Part shown: piece by piece, positions 35,701 to 46,420 of the stretch | Layout: each line of letters opens with the position of its first letter | How positions within the stretch are numbered: position 1 is the first letter of the stretch | Source of the DNA: Papaver somniferum | Lineage: Eukaryota > Streptophyta > Magnoliopsida > Ranunculales > Papaveraceae | Assembly (NCBI RefSeq): GCF_003573695.1 | Contig: NC_039362.1 | Coordinates: 175,035,690-175,099,689, forward strand | Direction of reading: 5' to 3' | DNA: 64,000 bases | Translations under genes and position numbers: made by a program | Notes under the pieces: model-generated | Databases searched by the model: none | Seen by the model: only the letters and a program-made list of their open reading frames with translations | What the model was told of the DNA's origin: nothing

Positions 35701-36917
35701 CTGATATCCATGTACTCCGAACACAACTTGGAGTACACACACCAAATCATACTTCTATGGCTGCAAGTTCAGAGATTCTTCGCAGAGTACAGCAAGAAAA
35801 CACGAGTTTGCAGTCTGATATCCATGTACTCCGAACACAACTTGGAGTACACACACCAAATCATACCTCTATACAATCTAATCAATCTGTGGCCCATACA
35901 CAAAATCGTACTTCTGCACTGTCAAATCAATCTGCGCCATACTCACAAAATCGTACTTCTACACCATCAAATCAATATGCGCCTCAGACACAAATTCGTA
36001 CTCCTACACCATCAAATCAATCTGCGCCACATACACAAAATCGTATGTCTACACCATCAAATCAATTTGCATCTCAGGTAAAAATTTATGTGATGCTTAC
36101 ACATTGAATTTACATTCGGACTTCAATTCTGCACTAGAAAGTAGAAACTACTCTTGTTATGCTAATTCCTAAGGTAAAATGATTGCTTTTGTCAAGTTGT
36201 TTGCTGGAGTTGCAGACACCAAAACTCGTTATCTAGTTGAACTTCCCCTGAAACAACGAAATAAGAAGTACCAAGTGACCAATTATTTATTGACCTTTCA
36301 CTCATCTCTCTGCGTATATAAACATGCCAGCATACAATTATGTAGTTTGTGCTACTGAATATACTTTCTTGGTTTGGTTGATGTAGGCACTTGAAGCGTC
36401 CAACTCGCCTGCTCGTTCACGTTTCGTTCCTGATGTGTTCAACTTGCCTACTCGTTCATGTTTGGCACCCCCTGCATCCAACTTGCCTGCTATGTCATGT
36501 TTCATAAAAAACTTCAAAGGAAAAACCATTGCATTAGGCAGTATCAACACTGCTGATCCACCTATGGAAAATGTCTATAGTTTAGTTTTCGAAGAAGTAT
36601 TTGACAGAGACGCAGAATTATTTGATGAAGATGGGAAGCTTGGAGATGTTATGATTGGTGGCGTGATTAATTGGCCAAAAGCATGTGTTGAGTTCAACTT
36701 GCCTGCTAATTCATGTTTCATACGGAACTTTAAGAGAAGAACCATCGCTTTTGGCAGTATCAACACTGCTGAATCGCCGATGGAACATGTTTATAGTGTA
36801 ATTGTGAAAGAAATATTTGACAGAGATGCGGAATTATTTGATGAAGATGGGAAGCTTGGAGACATTATGATCGGTGGCTTGATAAATTGGCCAAAAGCAT
36901 GTGTTCAGCCTTGTTGA
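32755..36917 (+). CDS. Gene 2: paralogue of gene 1 (TnpA/TNP1-like), 7 coding exons
   Basis: Exons: 32755-34234, 34330-34499, 34575-34874, 34965-35051, 35414-35485, 35574-36077, 36387-36917 (1047 codons plus TGA), all with GT-AG introns. Exons 2-5 have the same lengths as in gene 1 (170, 300, 87, 72) and the same phases. Residues 1-493: about ten RAKEIVTDAVDERLNAVA-type repeats, an acidic DEDADMLDTG/ILDADG block and a basic SSRKRNREM patch. Residues 494-703: the Transposase_24-type region (KFDKYGRPCDVGS, WRNWKHNLRLELDE, DWESFVDFCNTDEDRK, LVKELVEANPDGQ). Exon 6: a duplicated 38-residue coiled-coil-like segment, then 15-residue SNQSAPHTQNRTSTP-type repeats. Exon 7: two TNP1-like domains (CFIKNFKGK, CFIRNFKRR; each ending INWPKAC). 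Intact and probably nuclear; no catalytic domain, role unknown. It diverges from gene 1 mainly in repeat number. Confidence 0.85.
32870..33830 (+). repeat. Coding repeat array in exon 1 of gene 2
   Basis: About ten diverged units of roughly 30-42 codons, each with [K/R]AKEIVTDAVDE-x-L and VALEKQ-x-SS-x-TKPxSAFV phrases. This is at least twice the number in gene 1 and accounts for most of the extra 174 residues in exon 1. The frame is open throughout. Confidence 0.75.
35645..35872 (+). repeat. 114-bp in-frame tandem duplication in exon 6 of gene 2
   Basis: Copies at 35645-35758 and 35759-35872 differ at only a few bases. Each encodes 38 residues beginning AASSEILRRVQQEN and ending GVHTPNHTS. 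Gene 1 has a single equivalent (EALHKRQQENRSLQSEIELL). The heptad-like spacing of L, I and V suggests a coiled coil, so the duplication would lengthen it. High copy identity indicates a recent event. Confidence 0.9.
35873..36070 (+). repeat. 45-bp coding repeat (15 residues) in exon 6 of gene 2
   Basis: Four units plus a partial one on SNQSAPHTQNRTSTP. Gene 1 has two and a half units at 13100-13214. Ser, Gln, Thr and Pro rich, so probably disordered linker. Confidence 0.85.
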
Positions 36918-37430
36918 CAGTAATCCATGTCATTATTGTTTTTTCATTTCCTGTAACTAACTAGCATGTAGAGTAATCGCAAGTGTTGTTCTCTGGGTTC
37001 CATTTTAGAAGTTTTATTTCTATACTTGTCTGGACAAGAAAACTTATGAGACCAAGTGTATGTAGCAGGTACAGAATAGAGAGCTCCATAAACGACTGTC
37101 ATCTCCACCTTGGTTATGACACAATCTAGCAAGTTAGAGAGGTCAAACAGGGCTGAACAGCCTGGCACGGCCAGGTTTTGGTGATAACTAGTCCAGCCTG
37201 GCCTGCTTTACCTTGAAAAAGTTTGGCAGATACAGGGTTAGCCAGGGGTCAACTTTATCTACAAAAGGCCTTTTGTGTCGTAAATACCAACAATGTACCA
37301 GAACTCTGATAAAAATAATGCAGACCTAACAGTTGAATTATCAAATGTAATCTGCATCGATAGAAAACATCTTCAAGTACACAATCTCTTGCAGAACTCC
37401 ACAAATTGTCTGCAAATAATGTGATGATAA
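36918..37430. other. Gene 2 3' flank
   Basis: Similarity to the gene 1 3' flank ends near 37070. 37155-37215 has a GC-richer CAGCCTGGC / GGCCAGG segment with short inverted words. No gene seen. Confidence 0.5.
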
Positions 37431-37837
37431 TCTGCATTCTATTAGACAGATTAAACAGAAATTTCAAACTAGCTCTGCAGTTCCCAAATCAATATTTTTC
37501 TTGCAGTGCTCTTTCATGAGATTGCCAGCAACCCTGGAAAATTCAATATAGCAGTTTAAGAAACCCAGGTTACACAGTGTTCTCGGCCCTGAAGATAAAA
37601 AAATGCGGTAAAACAGATGCCATATACTTATGTTAAAATAGGTCATACATGAACACTAAGAAATGTCTAAAAAAAATCAAACAAAAACTCGGATTCAGTA
37701 TATTTTCCATCAGATAGAGAACACCGAGGATACGTGTGACCAAGAACATCAAAAGGATTATATCTTACAGGAAACTGAAAAAGTAAACATATCGGTCAAG
37801 CACGGACTATACAAGCACAATTTCATATCATCTCTCG

Positions 37838-38653
37838 GGCTGCACAAGACCCGCCCACAATACCCATACCCACCCGTACCCGCTAAACCCGTGGGTTTTT
37901 AGTCCATACCCGTCCATTGTGGGTGCGGGGTTGGTTATGAAAAAAAATACCCGCTGTCCGTGGGTGCGAGGTTGGTTTTATCTCATACCCGCCCATACCC
38001 GCCCGAAAAACCCGTAAAATATATATCTTTAGATAAAATTAATCCTAGCCGTCCGATCCATTATGAAACCCTAATCCTAATAAACTCTCATTCACTTTCA
38101 GAGTTATTTAATTAATTTAATATGTTTTGCATTGACAAAAAGAACCGACGTGAACACCCTTTTCTTTTTTACCTAAGTTATACAGTACAGATCGTGCCTT
38201 GGACGTTCACGTGGAGTTTGATTTATTAGGACTTATTCACGTGCACAGAGCGAAACCAATGAACCTTGAACCACGCATATCCATCCCTTTATTGGTTTGA
38301 GAAGTTTTGCTGAAACAGAGAAGATGGTGATTAGCAATATGACAAAACAGTTGAGAGAGCTACGCACAGATTCTACAAGTTTTGGATCAAATATTTATCT
38401 TGATTAAGAACGATGGAAGAGAGGGTTGTGTCAAACAAAAAAGAAAGAGAATGAAAAAATAACGAGTAGCTAAAAAACAGTTAGGCAGCAAATATACGAC
38501 AGTTAAATAGTCGGGTTAAACCCACTTATACCCATACCCGCCCAACCCGCAGCGGCCCGCTGTTTGTGGGTGCGGGGTTGGTTATTAAAAAAAAAACCCG
38601 CAACCTATGGGTGCGAGGTTGGTTTTAGCTTATACCCGCCCATGTGCAGCCCT
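37838..38653. mobile_element. hAT-like MITE (about 816 bp)
   Basis: Inverted termini GGCTGCACA (from 37838) and TGTGCAGCC (to 38652) are flanked by the 8-bp direct repeat ATCTCTCG (37830-37837 and 38654-38661). Each end also has a subterminal block of about 85 bases containing GTGGGTGCGGGGTTGGTTAT, an A-run, GGGTGCGAGGTTGGTTTTA and ATACCCGCCCA, in the same orientation at both ends (about 37920-38010 and 38565-38645). No protein is encoded. Eight-base duplication and ends fit hAT. Confidence 0.8.
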
Positions 38654-38674
38654 ATCTCTCGATTAAAAGAAAAG

Positions 38675-39165
38675 TTATCTAAGTTTCAAGGCTTCTGTCT
38701 GCAGCAAGGTCTTAAAATCTGTTGTCCCACAGGTTTCTTTGAAGTCTCCAACATGGAAATTAAGATTTTCAATTTTTCGTAGTCTTTGCCCAAAAAGAAG
38801 GGTGGAGCATATTGAACTGGATAGCACTCTAATAATGACTGTAGTGATAGCACTATACTGTATCCAAGTACTATCCACATGCTCCCTATCTTTTAGGGCA
38901 AAGATGATGAAAATCCTCACTTCCATGTGTTCTTCGAATAAATTTGTGGACCAACCAATATTTTTAGTCCTCGAAGTAGAAGTTTTGAAACTTAGGTTGT
39001 TTCTCTCTTTTCATCAAGAAATATTAGGCCAAATCGTGGTTGTATCTATAGTCTGTCATCTGTGTCAGTTTCAAAATGCCAAGATCTAACTGGGTGTGCA
39101 CATGATATAACCAATTGACAACCAACCACATAAGAAATTGGTGGCAGAACCAGATTACAGACCTT
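38675..39165. pseudogene. Gypsy gag and protease scraps in mixed orientation (unit 1)
   Basis: Minus strand, about 38690-38830: FLGKDYEK ... ETCGTTDFKTLL, a decayed version of the gag phrase FLGKDDENPYFHIRDFEEIC seen in the Athila-type element. Plus strand, about 38890-39015: TTTAGGGCAAAGATGATGAA and following, the same gag segment in the opposite direction. Minus strand, about 39040-39165: a scrap of the aspartic protease region (clearer in units 2 and 3). All are short and full of stops. Confidence 0.65.
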
Positions 39166-39210
39166 GATGCAGCATCCTTGAAACTGAAATTCTTATTGTC
39201 AACAAGTTAC

Positions 39211-39570
39211 CTTCTCTTTTGAAGCCATGCCTGCTGTGGCGCTTGCTGTCGTGAAAGGTTTCCCTAGTAGAATTGGAACTACAGGAAAAACAAAAGATAA
39301 TATGTTATACCAGTATCGTGTATGAAAACGATGAATTCATAAAGTACAAGGAGAACAGAAAATTTACCTTTTGCTGCTCCACTGACAGGCCGTCCATGCA
39401 TTCAATCAGATCCTCAATATTTCTTTCCATAAATTGCAGACCAGTTAGAGTCAAACTGCATAGACGTTTCACAAAAGAATCTGCGAGCTCCATAGCCTTG
39501 AGAGCTAGAACGCCTTGATTGTACCTTGCTGGATCATATACGACACAAACACATCGTTTTTATGCTCTCC
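39211..39570 (-). pseudogene. eIF3h pseudogene, unit 1 (3' exons only)
   Basis: eIF3h is the MPN-domain subunit h of translation initiation factor 3. Two exon remnants remain: 39368-39570 (NQGVLALKAMELADSFV, then ENIEDLIECMDGLSVEQQK-like) with donor GTAAAT, and 39211-39278 (FQFY, stop, NLSRQQAPQQAWLQKR) with acceptor TGTAG and donor GTAACT. They match the plant eIF3h order (VLALKALKLSDSF..., MDDLSMEQQK, YYRNLSRQQAQQQAWLQKR). The upstream exons are gone because a deletion joined this region to the F-box pseudogene. A stop within FQFY and a frameshift near 39540 confirm it is dead. Confidence 0.8.
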
Positions 39571-39819
39571 TGGTTGGGGAGGGGAAAAATAGCAGTTAGT
39601 AACCCTTTTAAACAAATTAAACAAGGCTCACAGAGTTTGACCTACATCATTGAGACATAGTTACTTGGATGTCCATTCAATCACCAATTATAATAATACC
39701 GAAAACAATAAGTGTATACGTTTTTCTAATGACAACAACAATATAAACAGCAAATCAATTAATGCAAAATTTAAGGAAGACCTAAAATAAAGTGAAGCAT
39801 AGAATGACTGTAATATATA

Positions 39820-40939
39820 TATATATATATATATCGGTATTGCCAGAGGCTAAATGGAATGGTATAGGAAATTCTACCATTCGAGACTGATATTTCAGAT
39901 CATTCCCGGTAGTCCTGCCGAAACTACGATTGTTACTTAGTTTTCTGGCACCTCCATGTTCTGGGTCATACCCAACTAATCCACCCAAATTCTTGAATAG
40001 AATTTTACCCTTCTCAAAAGACCACAAAACAAATAAATCTAAAATATGTCCCCTGATAATGCTCTCGTGAGTAATGATATAGCGCCTAGTCCAAGATTCA
40101 TGAACTCCATAATCCAGCATCTCCCATACTTCAACATTAATCTTAACACCATTAACGTATGAGCTGTCAAGTACGCAAAAGCATCCTTCCAACACTCCAA
40201 GAATTATAATATCATCCTCACGACTCTTCTCGAAAAGTTCTTTTGGCAGTTGCATTTCTTTGAAACTCTCGTCACCGACATCCAAGGAGAGTAAGAAAAA
40301 CTTACGTTGAGCCAGCACTACCCAATGATGGTATTCATTAACAAGCACTCCATGGTGTTGCGAACAATAACTAAACGAATAAGATACAGTTGGCCCAGGT
40401 TTCCATGAATTTGATGCTAACGAATAGAATTGGAAAACTATATCCTTGCTTCGAGGAGCTGCTACACCTACTGTCAACTTGTAATCATCAGTCTTATGAT
40501 CATAATCCAAAGCATGTATTAATGGAAACATCTTAACTCTTATTCCATTATTTTCAATCCATATTTCAGGTATTTTTTTTATATTCGCTCGTGTCTGGAT
40601 TCCAAAGACAAAGAAACTCCCTATCACCACAATTTTCAAATAGCCATATACAAACTAAACCATAACATGATCCAATCATTCTAATAACATAATGTGAAGA
40701 AGATTTGAATAGGAAATCGATTTCAACAGCAGCAGAATTCTAATGAATCATAACCAATGGAGTAAAATCTATTCTCACGAGAAGATGTTTCAAGAATGGG
40801 AATGGGGTTTTTTGTGTGGGTGGTAAAATGAAGATGCAATTTAACAAAATCAGAGGTAGAGATTAGGGCATACAATTTCTTGGAAACACACTTAAACTTA
40901 AGTAGTGATTTAACTGATCTCTTCCGGAATCCTTGACAT
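39820..40939 (-). pseudogene. F-box/FBA pseudogene, unit 1
   Basis: The original start is still visible at 40939 (ATGTCAAGGATTCCGGAAGAG), but 29 bases of the F-box are missing relative to the intact copy, giving GAGATCAGTTAA, a stop within ten codons. A second frame break lies near 40620. The FBA region stays open (DYDHKTDDYKLTVGVAAPRS to ARKLSN), but the last 35 or so codons are replaced at about 39905 by unrelated sequence from the eIF3h intron side, running into a TA microsatellite (39811-39834). The 285-codon frame ending at 39782 is a by-product, not a native protein. Confidence 0.85.
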
Positions 40940-41589
40940 TTTACCGATTCAGCTTCTGATTTCTTCTTTGCAGAGTGAAAAAGTTAGGGTTTATGGTGTT
41001 GTTTTTGTGGTAAAAGAAGAAACCAACAAATCGATTTTGTGAAGAATGGAGATTATAGTTGAAGTTATGAATCGTTGTTTCCATCAAACTTTCATTTTCA
41101 CAGGAAAATGGAGAAAAAATGCAAGGAAGAAGCGTGAAAAAGATGTAGCAAATTACCCATAGAGACGCAGCCATAGAAAAACCTCAATCGTCTAACTGAA
41201 TTAAGATGAATACAAAAAACAGAAAAAAATGTGCATCAGCTGTGCACGGTTTGGTGGAAGAATTCACCAGAAAGTCTGTTCGTGTAACGAATTATCTTAC
41301 CATTTACCGTAGTGAGGTAAGCATAACTTCACCCTACTGTGACTACATTTTGAAAGGAAAAGAAGGTTTTCGTCTTAACAAAAGTACTCCCCATAAAAAG
41401 GTTCATTCTATTAGACACACTAAACAAAAGTTTCAACCAACACAATTTCTTGCAGTGCCCCTTGGTGAGATATAATGTCTATCTGCTGAAGCTCTGGAAA
41501 CAAGCACCCCTGGAAAATTCAATATAGCAGTTCAAAAAACCCAGCTTACAAAGTGTTCTCGGCCCTGAAGATACATAAATGTGATGTCA

Positions 41590-42480
41590 TACTTATATTA
41601 AAATAAGACGCACGAAGCATATTAGACTGGACAACACTCTAACTAACAACTGTAGTTATAGCCCTGCACTGTATTTTCTTAATTTGGGATGGAAGTATGT
41701 GTTGGAATTTCAGCTCCTTAATCTTTATGCTTTACCGCTAAACAACTTATAAGCTCATGCTGAAATTAGACCAGAAACTAGTATTAGCATACTCAACAAC
41801 TCGCTGAAAACAGCACCACACTACATATAATTCATACAAAAACAGGTTGTAGTACAAGGAAATAGAACACGCAAGACACTTAAACTTCATGACTTATTAT
41901 CAACTTATATTTCCTCAAATTATTTAATGATGGATGAAAACTGATTTGCTTTATAAAGAAAACTTGTGAGGCTAAAAGAGAGTCCTAATTATGCTTGCCA
42001 CATGTCACTCCAACCTTTCCATCGTAAGTTGGAGGATACCTCATGGCTACATTGGACACCTCATATAACATGTCAAGCTAGTTGACATGTCATGCTAAGC
42101 TTTAACCTTAAACTAGTCTTTAATGCATGATTAATATCATAACATGTCTTAATGTGGATTAAGACTAATCCGATTTAACTTAATCTAAACAAGGATTACT
42201 TTAACCATATGGAATTTGTTGCGCAAAACACAAAAAGTCCAACAGTATGTACTTATATAAATAATACCGTACTTCCATCAGCTTTTGTCACTGACAAATT
42301 TATCATGGCTTGTAATGAAAGTTAGCTTTGCTTCTATGAAATAAAAATAATATTGGATACTTCGGTTATAGCTAAATAATATGTACCCTACCCGCACAAA
42401 CAGCCCTTCATGTATTCAGCTAACACAAACTGAAGCCAACTATGACTTGTTACCAAGTAGGCCAGTACACATGCTCCCTA
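41590..42480. other. Gene-free DNA in unit 2
   Basis: AT-rich, no reading frame of note. It includes a stretch about 41990-42200 (GACATGTCATGCTAAGC; TTAATCCACATT-type words) not found in the sister units, so possibly another insertion without recognisable ends. Confidence 0.4.
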
Positions 42481-42770
42481 TCTTATAGAGCAAAGATGAT
42501 AAGGGACTTGGAATAGATTTGTGGACCAACCCAAATTTTTAAACCTTGAAGCAAAAGTTTTGAAACTTGGGATGTTTCTCTCTTTTCATAAAAAGATAAG
42601 GCCAGACCGTTGTTGTATCTAAAGTCGGTCATCTGTGTCAGTTTCAACAAGCCAAGACCTAATTGGTTGTGCACATGATAGGAAAGTAAGGTTAAACTAG
42701 CTCTTAAGTCAAGTAATGTCTTTTTAACCAATTGATAACCGACCACACAAGAAATTGGTGGCACAACCAA
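42480..42770 (-). pseudogene. Gypsy protease scrap (unit 2), with opposing gag scrap
   Basis: On the minus strand about 42620-42770 reads VVPPISCVVGYQLVKKTLLD and then LRASLTLLSYHVHNQLGLG, a decayed match to the Gypsy aspartic protease (LDLGASVNLLPYHVYLKLGLG in the nearby Athila-type element). The catalytic DLGAS has become DLRAS. The adjoining 42485-42600 is gag-like on the plus strand, so the two pieces point in opposite directions. Not functional. Confidence 0.75.
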
Positions 42771-42870
42771 ATGAAAGACCTTGATGCAGCAGCCTTGACA
42801 CTGAAGTTCTCATTATCAATACGTAGAAATATAAATAAATTAAGGCCCGGTATAAATGCCAACAAGTTAC

Positions 42871-44690
42871 CTTCTCTTTTAAAGCCATGTCTGCTGTTGC
42901 GCTTGCTGACGTGAAAGGTGTCGGTAGTAGAATTGGAAGTCAAGAAAAAACAAAAGACAGTATGTTATACCAATATCGTGTATGAAAACAATGAATTCAT
43001 AAAGTGCAAGGAGAACAGAAGATTTACCTTCTGCTGCTCCATTGACAGGCCCTGTCCATACATTCAATCAGAAACTCCACATTTCATTCCGTAAATTGTT
43101 TGGTCGATAATTGAAGAAGGTCATAGTCACACTGGATAGACGTTCCATGAAAGAATATGTGAGCTTCATAGCCTTGAGAGCTAAAACACCTTGATTGGAC
43201 ATTGCTGGATCATATAGGACACAAACACATCGTTTTATGTTCTCCTCGTTGGGGAGGAAAAAATAGCAGTTAGCAACTCTTTTAAAACAAGGCACAGAGA
43301 GTCTGACCTACATCATTGAGACATAATTACTTGGAGTATAATAATAGCGAAACATTTTTCTAATGATAGTAACAATATAAACAGCAAATCAATCAATGCA
43401 AAATTTAGACGGACAAACTACAGAAGACCAAAAATAAGAATACAATGACTATAATATATACATCGGTATTGCCAGAGGCTAAATGGAATGATATGGGAAA
43501 TTCTACCATTTTCGGCTGATATTCCAGATCATTCAACAGTTATCTTTAAACCTTAATGATGCGTGAACTAAACATAGCCGACCTGGGACACCATTGGGGT
43601 TAAAAATTTCCCAGCAAGCAAGATGATACCTTTGGAAGAATAAAAAAATATCCACTTTGCGTGCATCCCTACGGAAGAAGTACGGAACAAAAAAAAAACT
43701 GAGAAGTTTGCCCTTTTCTTAATACAATTCCATTAAAATGAATTTCATGTAGTTCCTCTTAATCAAGTTTAGTGGGTGCACAAACATAAACACAGTCGGC
43801 AAAACAGGAAACAAAATAGCTTTCTGTATAAGGTATGATCAAGCTTTTAACAATGTTACTGAAGTTCAAATAGATAAAATCTAAGTACACAAGAAAAAAC
43901 TTTAATCTTATAATTTCAAGGTCACAATCGGTTCAACAGTCTAACATTACATCTATGAGTGTCAATATTATTCATGAAAAGATATACTGGGCAGCCTATC
44001 CGTATCCCAAGGGCCAGTACTGCAATGCGAATAAAACCAGAGTGCTATGGATAAACTTTAAAATAATATTAGAGATTCACAACCATATTTACAAGAGTTT
44101 AGATAGAGCTCTATATGAAAAAGAAAAGGAAAACGATAGTAAATAAGGAGAACAATAAGGATATGCAAATAATAGAACCCAGATTGGTTTTATGTGATCT
44201 AGGTAATAAAATTTGGATACTCATATCCTAATATGTAAACAAACATATAGTCCAGCAGCGAACTGCACACATGCTAGCATGTTGTACCATGTTCCAACTT
44301 CCAAGCACGAATTTCACCTCAAATAGGAAACAAGATAACGTACCACCCAGCAGTGTTGTTGTCGGCATTAACCTCTCTCAAGCATCTCATCATTTGAAGC
44401 TGATAATTAGCTCTATCTGCTTCAATCTCCTCGTCCATAATCTGAAATTGTAATGCAAACCAACGCTCAAGCACATGTATAAATATTCACAACAAACACA
44501 ATACAGTTCTGCACATGCTAAAGTTCCTTAAACACAAGGAAATAAGACTCACATATTGGGAAAGGGAAACAGTTGATAAATCAAGGATGCTTCCAGCTGC
44601 CAACTGCCGACATCCAACCCAAAAAGTTTCCCTGTAACTAGAGCCTGCTGGAGAAAACTCCTTGCAAAGCCACCCTTGTTATCATGTTCA
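42871..44690 (-). pseudogene. eIF3h pseudogene, unit 2 (introns retained)
   Basis: Exon remnants in the correct order for eIF3h on the minus strand: about 44554-44690 (FARSFLQQALVTGKLFGLDV ... FPFPN), 44344-44441 (MDEEIEADRANYQLQMMRCL, REVNADNNT) with AG/GT borders, a nearly deleted exon at about 43900-43945, 43028-43244 (ENIKRCVCVLYDPAMSNQGV, LALKAMKLTYSFME) and 42871-42938 (FQFYYRHLSRQQAQQQTWL). Introns lie between them, so this is a segmental genomic copy and not a processed retrocopy. The MPN region is incomplete, a splice acceptor before 42938 is lost and frames are shifted around 43050. It cannot encode eIF3h. Confidence 0.85.
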
Positions 44691-45584
44691 TGTATCTGTC
44701 TCATGATCATCCTCCTAAGTACGCGCGTCATTCACAAAAAGGAGCCTTGTTGCAGAAGGATTATGTAATGTGGAGAAAAAAGACAAAATATAAAGGCTAT
44801 CAGGAGACAAAATTAAACATAACCCCAAAGAGGAACACCAAGGTTGAGTAAACAAAATTCTGCGGTGAATGTTCCCAGATGTTTGCCAGCCATGCATAAA
44901 CAAAGTTAAGAGTAAACATCACTCAAATTGGTTATCTATAGAGTGAAATTGGGTTTGGTAATGCATTTATCTCTCCCTTCCTGTAATTACCCATCAACTT
45001 TAGCAAGGTGTACACTCAGTTCTTCTTTAACTAATCCAACCACGTATAAGATTCTTAAAATGCTATAACAGAATAACACGATCAGGAAACTTACTTTTAT
45101 TAAACAATAGATACTTGAGTTGGAATCATCTTTTACACATCAAATTTATCATAACCTTTCCATCTAATCAAGGGTAAGAGTTCGAGTACACAAATTAACC
45201 CACCTAACTGTCTACATAAACCAATCTAATACTATTAAACGAGTAGTACATCAAAACAGAAACATGGAAGCCGAAAAAACCCAAATAAAATCTTAACATA
45301 CACAAACACATAACAAAAGCTGATGGGTTGTAACAATAGAGCAGAAAATTCAAAGTCATGAAAGCATTATAAAATGAAAAAAAAAAAAAAAAGATATGGC
45401 TCTAGATTGGAGACAACATATTAATGATTTTAAGAGAAACCCATGATATATATTAAGGTAAGGGTCTACAAATTAGAAGAAAGCATATTACTAATTTCAT
45501 AACTCATTACCAACAACTGCAGGAATATGCAACAGCAAGAACAATAACATATACAACTTCACCAATTTTTCTTCCTTCTATAAC

Positions 45585-46420
45585 TTATTCTTCTTCTTCA
45601 GGTTTCTCTAATTCATCTATTTGCTCTTCTCCCCCAACATAAGTACCAGACTCGAGAGAAACTAAGCTTTCAAAGTAATTCCCAGTAGTCCTGTTGAAAC
45701 TCTCATCGTTATTTAGTTTTCTAGCACTTCCATTTTCTGGGTCGTACAAAACTAGTATACCGGAATTCAAGAATAGAATTTTACCATTCTCAAAAGACCA
45801 CAAGGCAACTAAATCTAAAATATGGCCCTTGATAATGCTCTCATTAGTAATGATATAGCGTCGAGTCCAAGACTCATGAACTCCATAATCCAGCATCTCC
45901 CATACTTCAACATTAATCTGAACACCATTAGCATATGACCTGTCAAATATGCAAAGGCACCCTTCCAACAATCCCAGAATCATAAAATTAAAATCCTCCT
46001 GACTCTCCGAAAGTTCTTTCGGTAGTTGCATCTCTTTGAAACTCTCGTCAGTGATATCCAAAGAGAGTAAGAACTTACATTGAGCCTTCACTAACCAATG
46101 ATGGTATCCATTAACAAGCACTCCATGCCTCTGCACACAATAACGAAACACATAAGGCATAGTTGGCCCAGGTTTCCATGAATTTGATGCTAACGAATAG
46201 AATTGGGATACTATATCCTTGCTTCGAGGAGCTGTTACACCTACTGCCAACTTGTAATCATCAGTCTTGTGATCATAACCCAAAGCATATTATTGCAGAC
46301 ATTCCATTATTTCCAATCGGTTGTTCCGGTATTTTCTTATACTCTCTGGTGGCTGGGTTCCAAAGACATAAAAACTTCATATCACCATCATTTTCTTCTA
46401 TCAACCGATGATTCCAGATT
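45585..46420 (-). pseudogene. F-box/FBA pseudogene, unit 2 (F-box lost)
   Basis: The C-terminal FBA region is open at 45585-46283 (YDHKTDDYKLAVGVTAPRSK to GTYVGGEEQIDELEKPEEEE) and, after a frameshift at about 46285, continues upstream (FLCLWNPATREYKKIPEQP). Upstream of about 46420 the expected 400-600 bases with the F-box and the ATG are missing, and sequence equivalent to the far upstream flank of unit 1 follows. Without an F-box it could not join an SCF complex. Best read as a pseudogene, although a shortened FBA-only protein cannot be excluded. Confidence 0.8.

Larger units (their letters stand above)
37430..41230. repeat. Segmental duplication, unit 1 (shortened)
   Basis: Left landmark: TTCTTGCAGTGC ... 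CCTGGAAAATTCAATATAGC (about 37495-37555). Then come Gypsy gag/protease patches, an eIF3h remnant, an F-box pseudogene, and a right landmark TGCACGGTTTGGTGGA (about 41235). The same order recurs in units 2 and 3. This unit lost about 2 kb (junction about 39905) and gained a MITE (37838-38653). Confidence 0.75.

Noticed and set aside
39782..40639. 285-codon F-box-like protein as a real gene
   Set aside because: Its N-terminal 30 or so codons are out of the original frame and its C-terminus is foreign intron plus TA repeat; the true start at 40939 is followed by a deletion and stop.
42871..44690. A functional eIF3h gene
   Set aside because: Exons are missing or frame-shifted and splice sites are lost in every unit.
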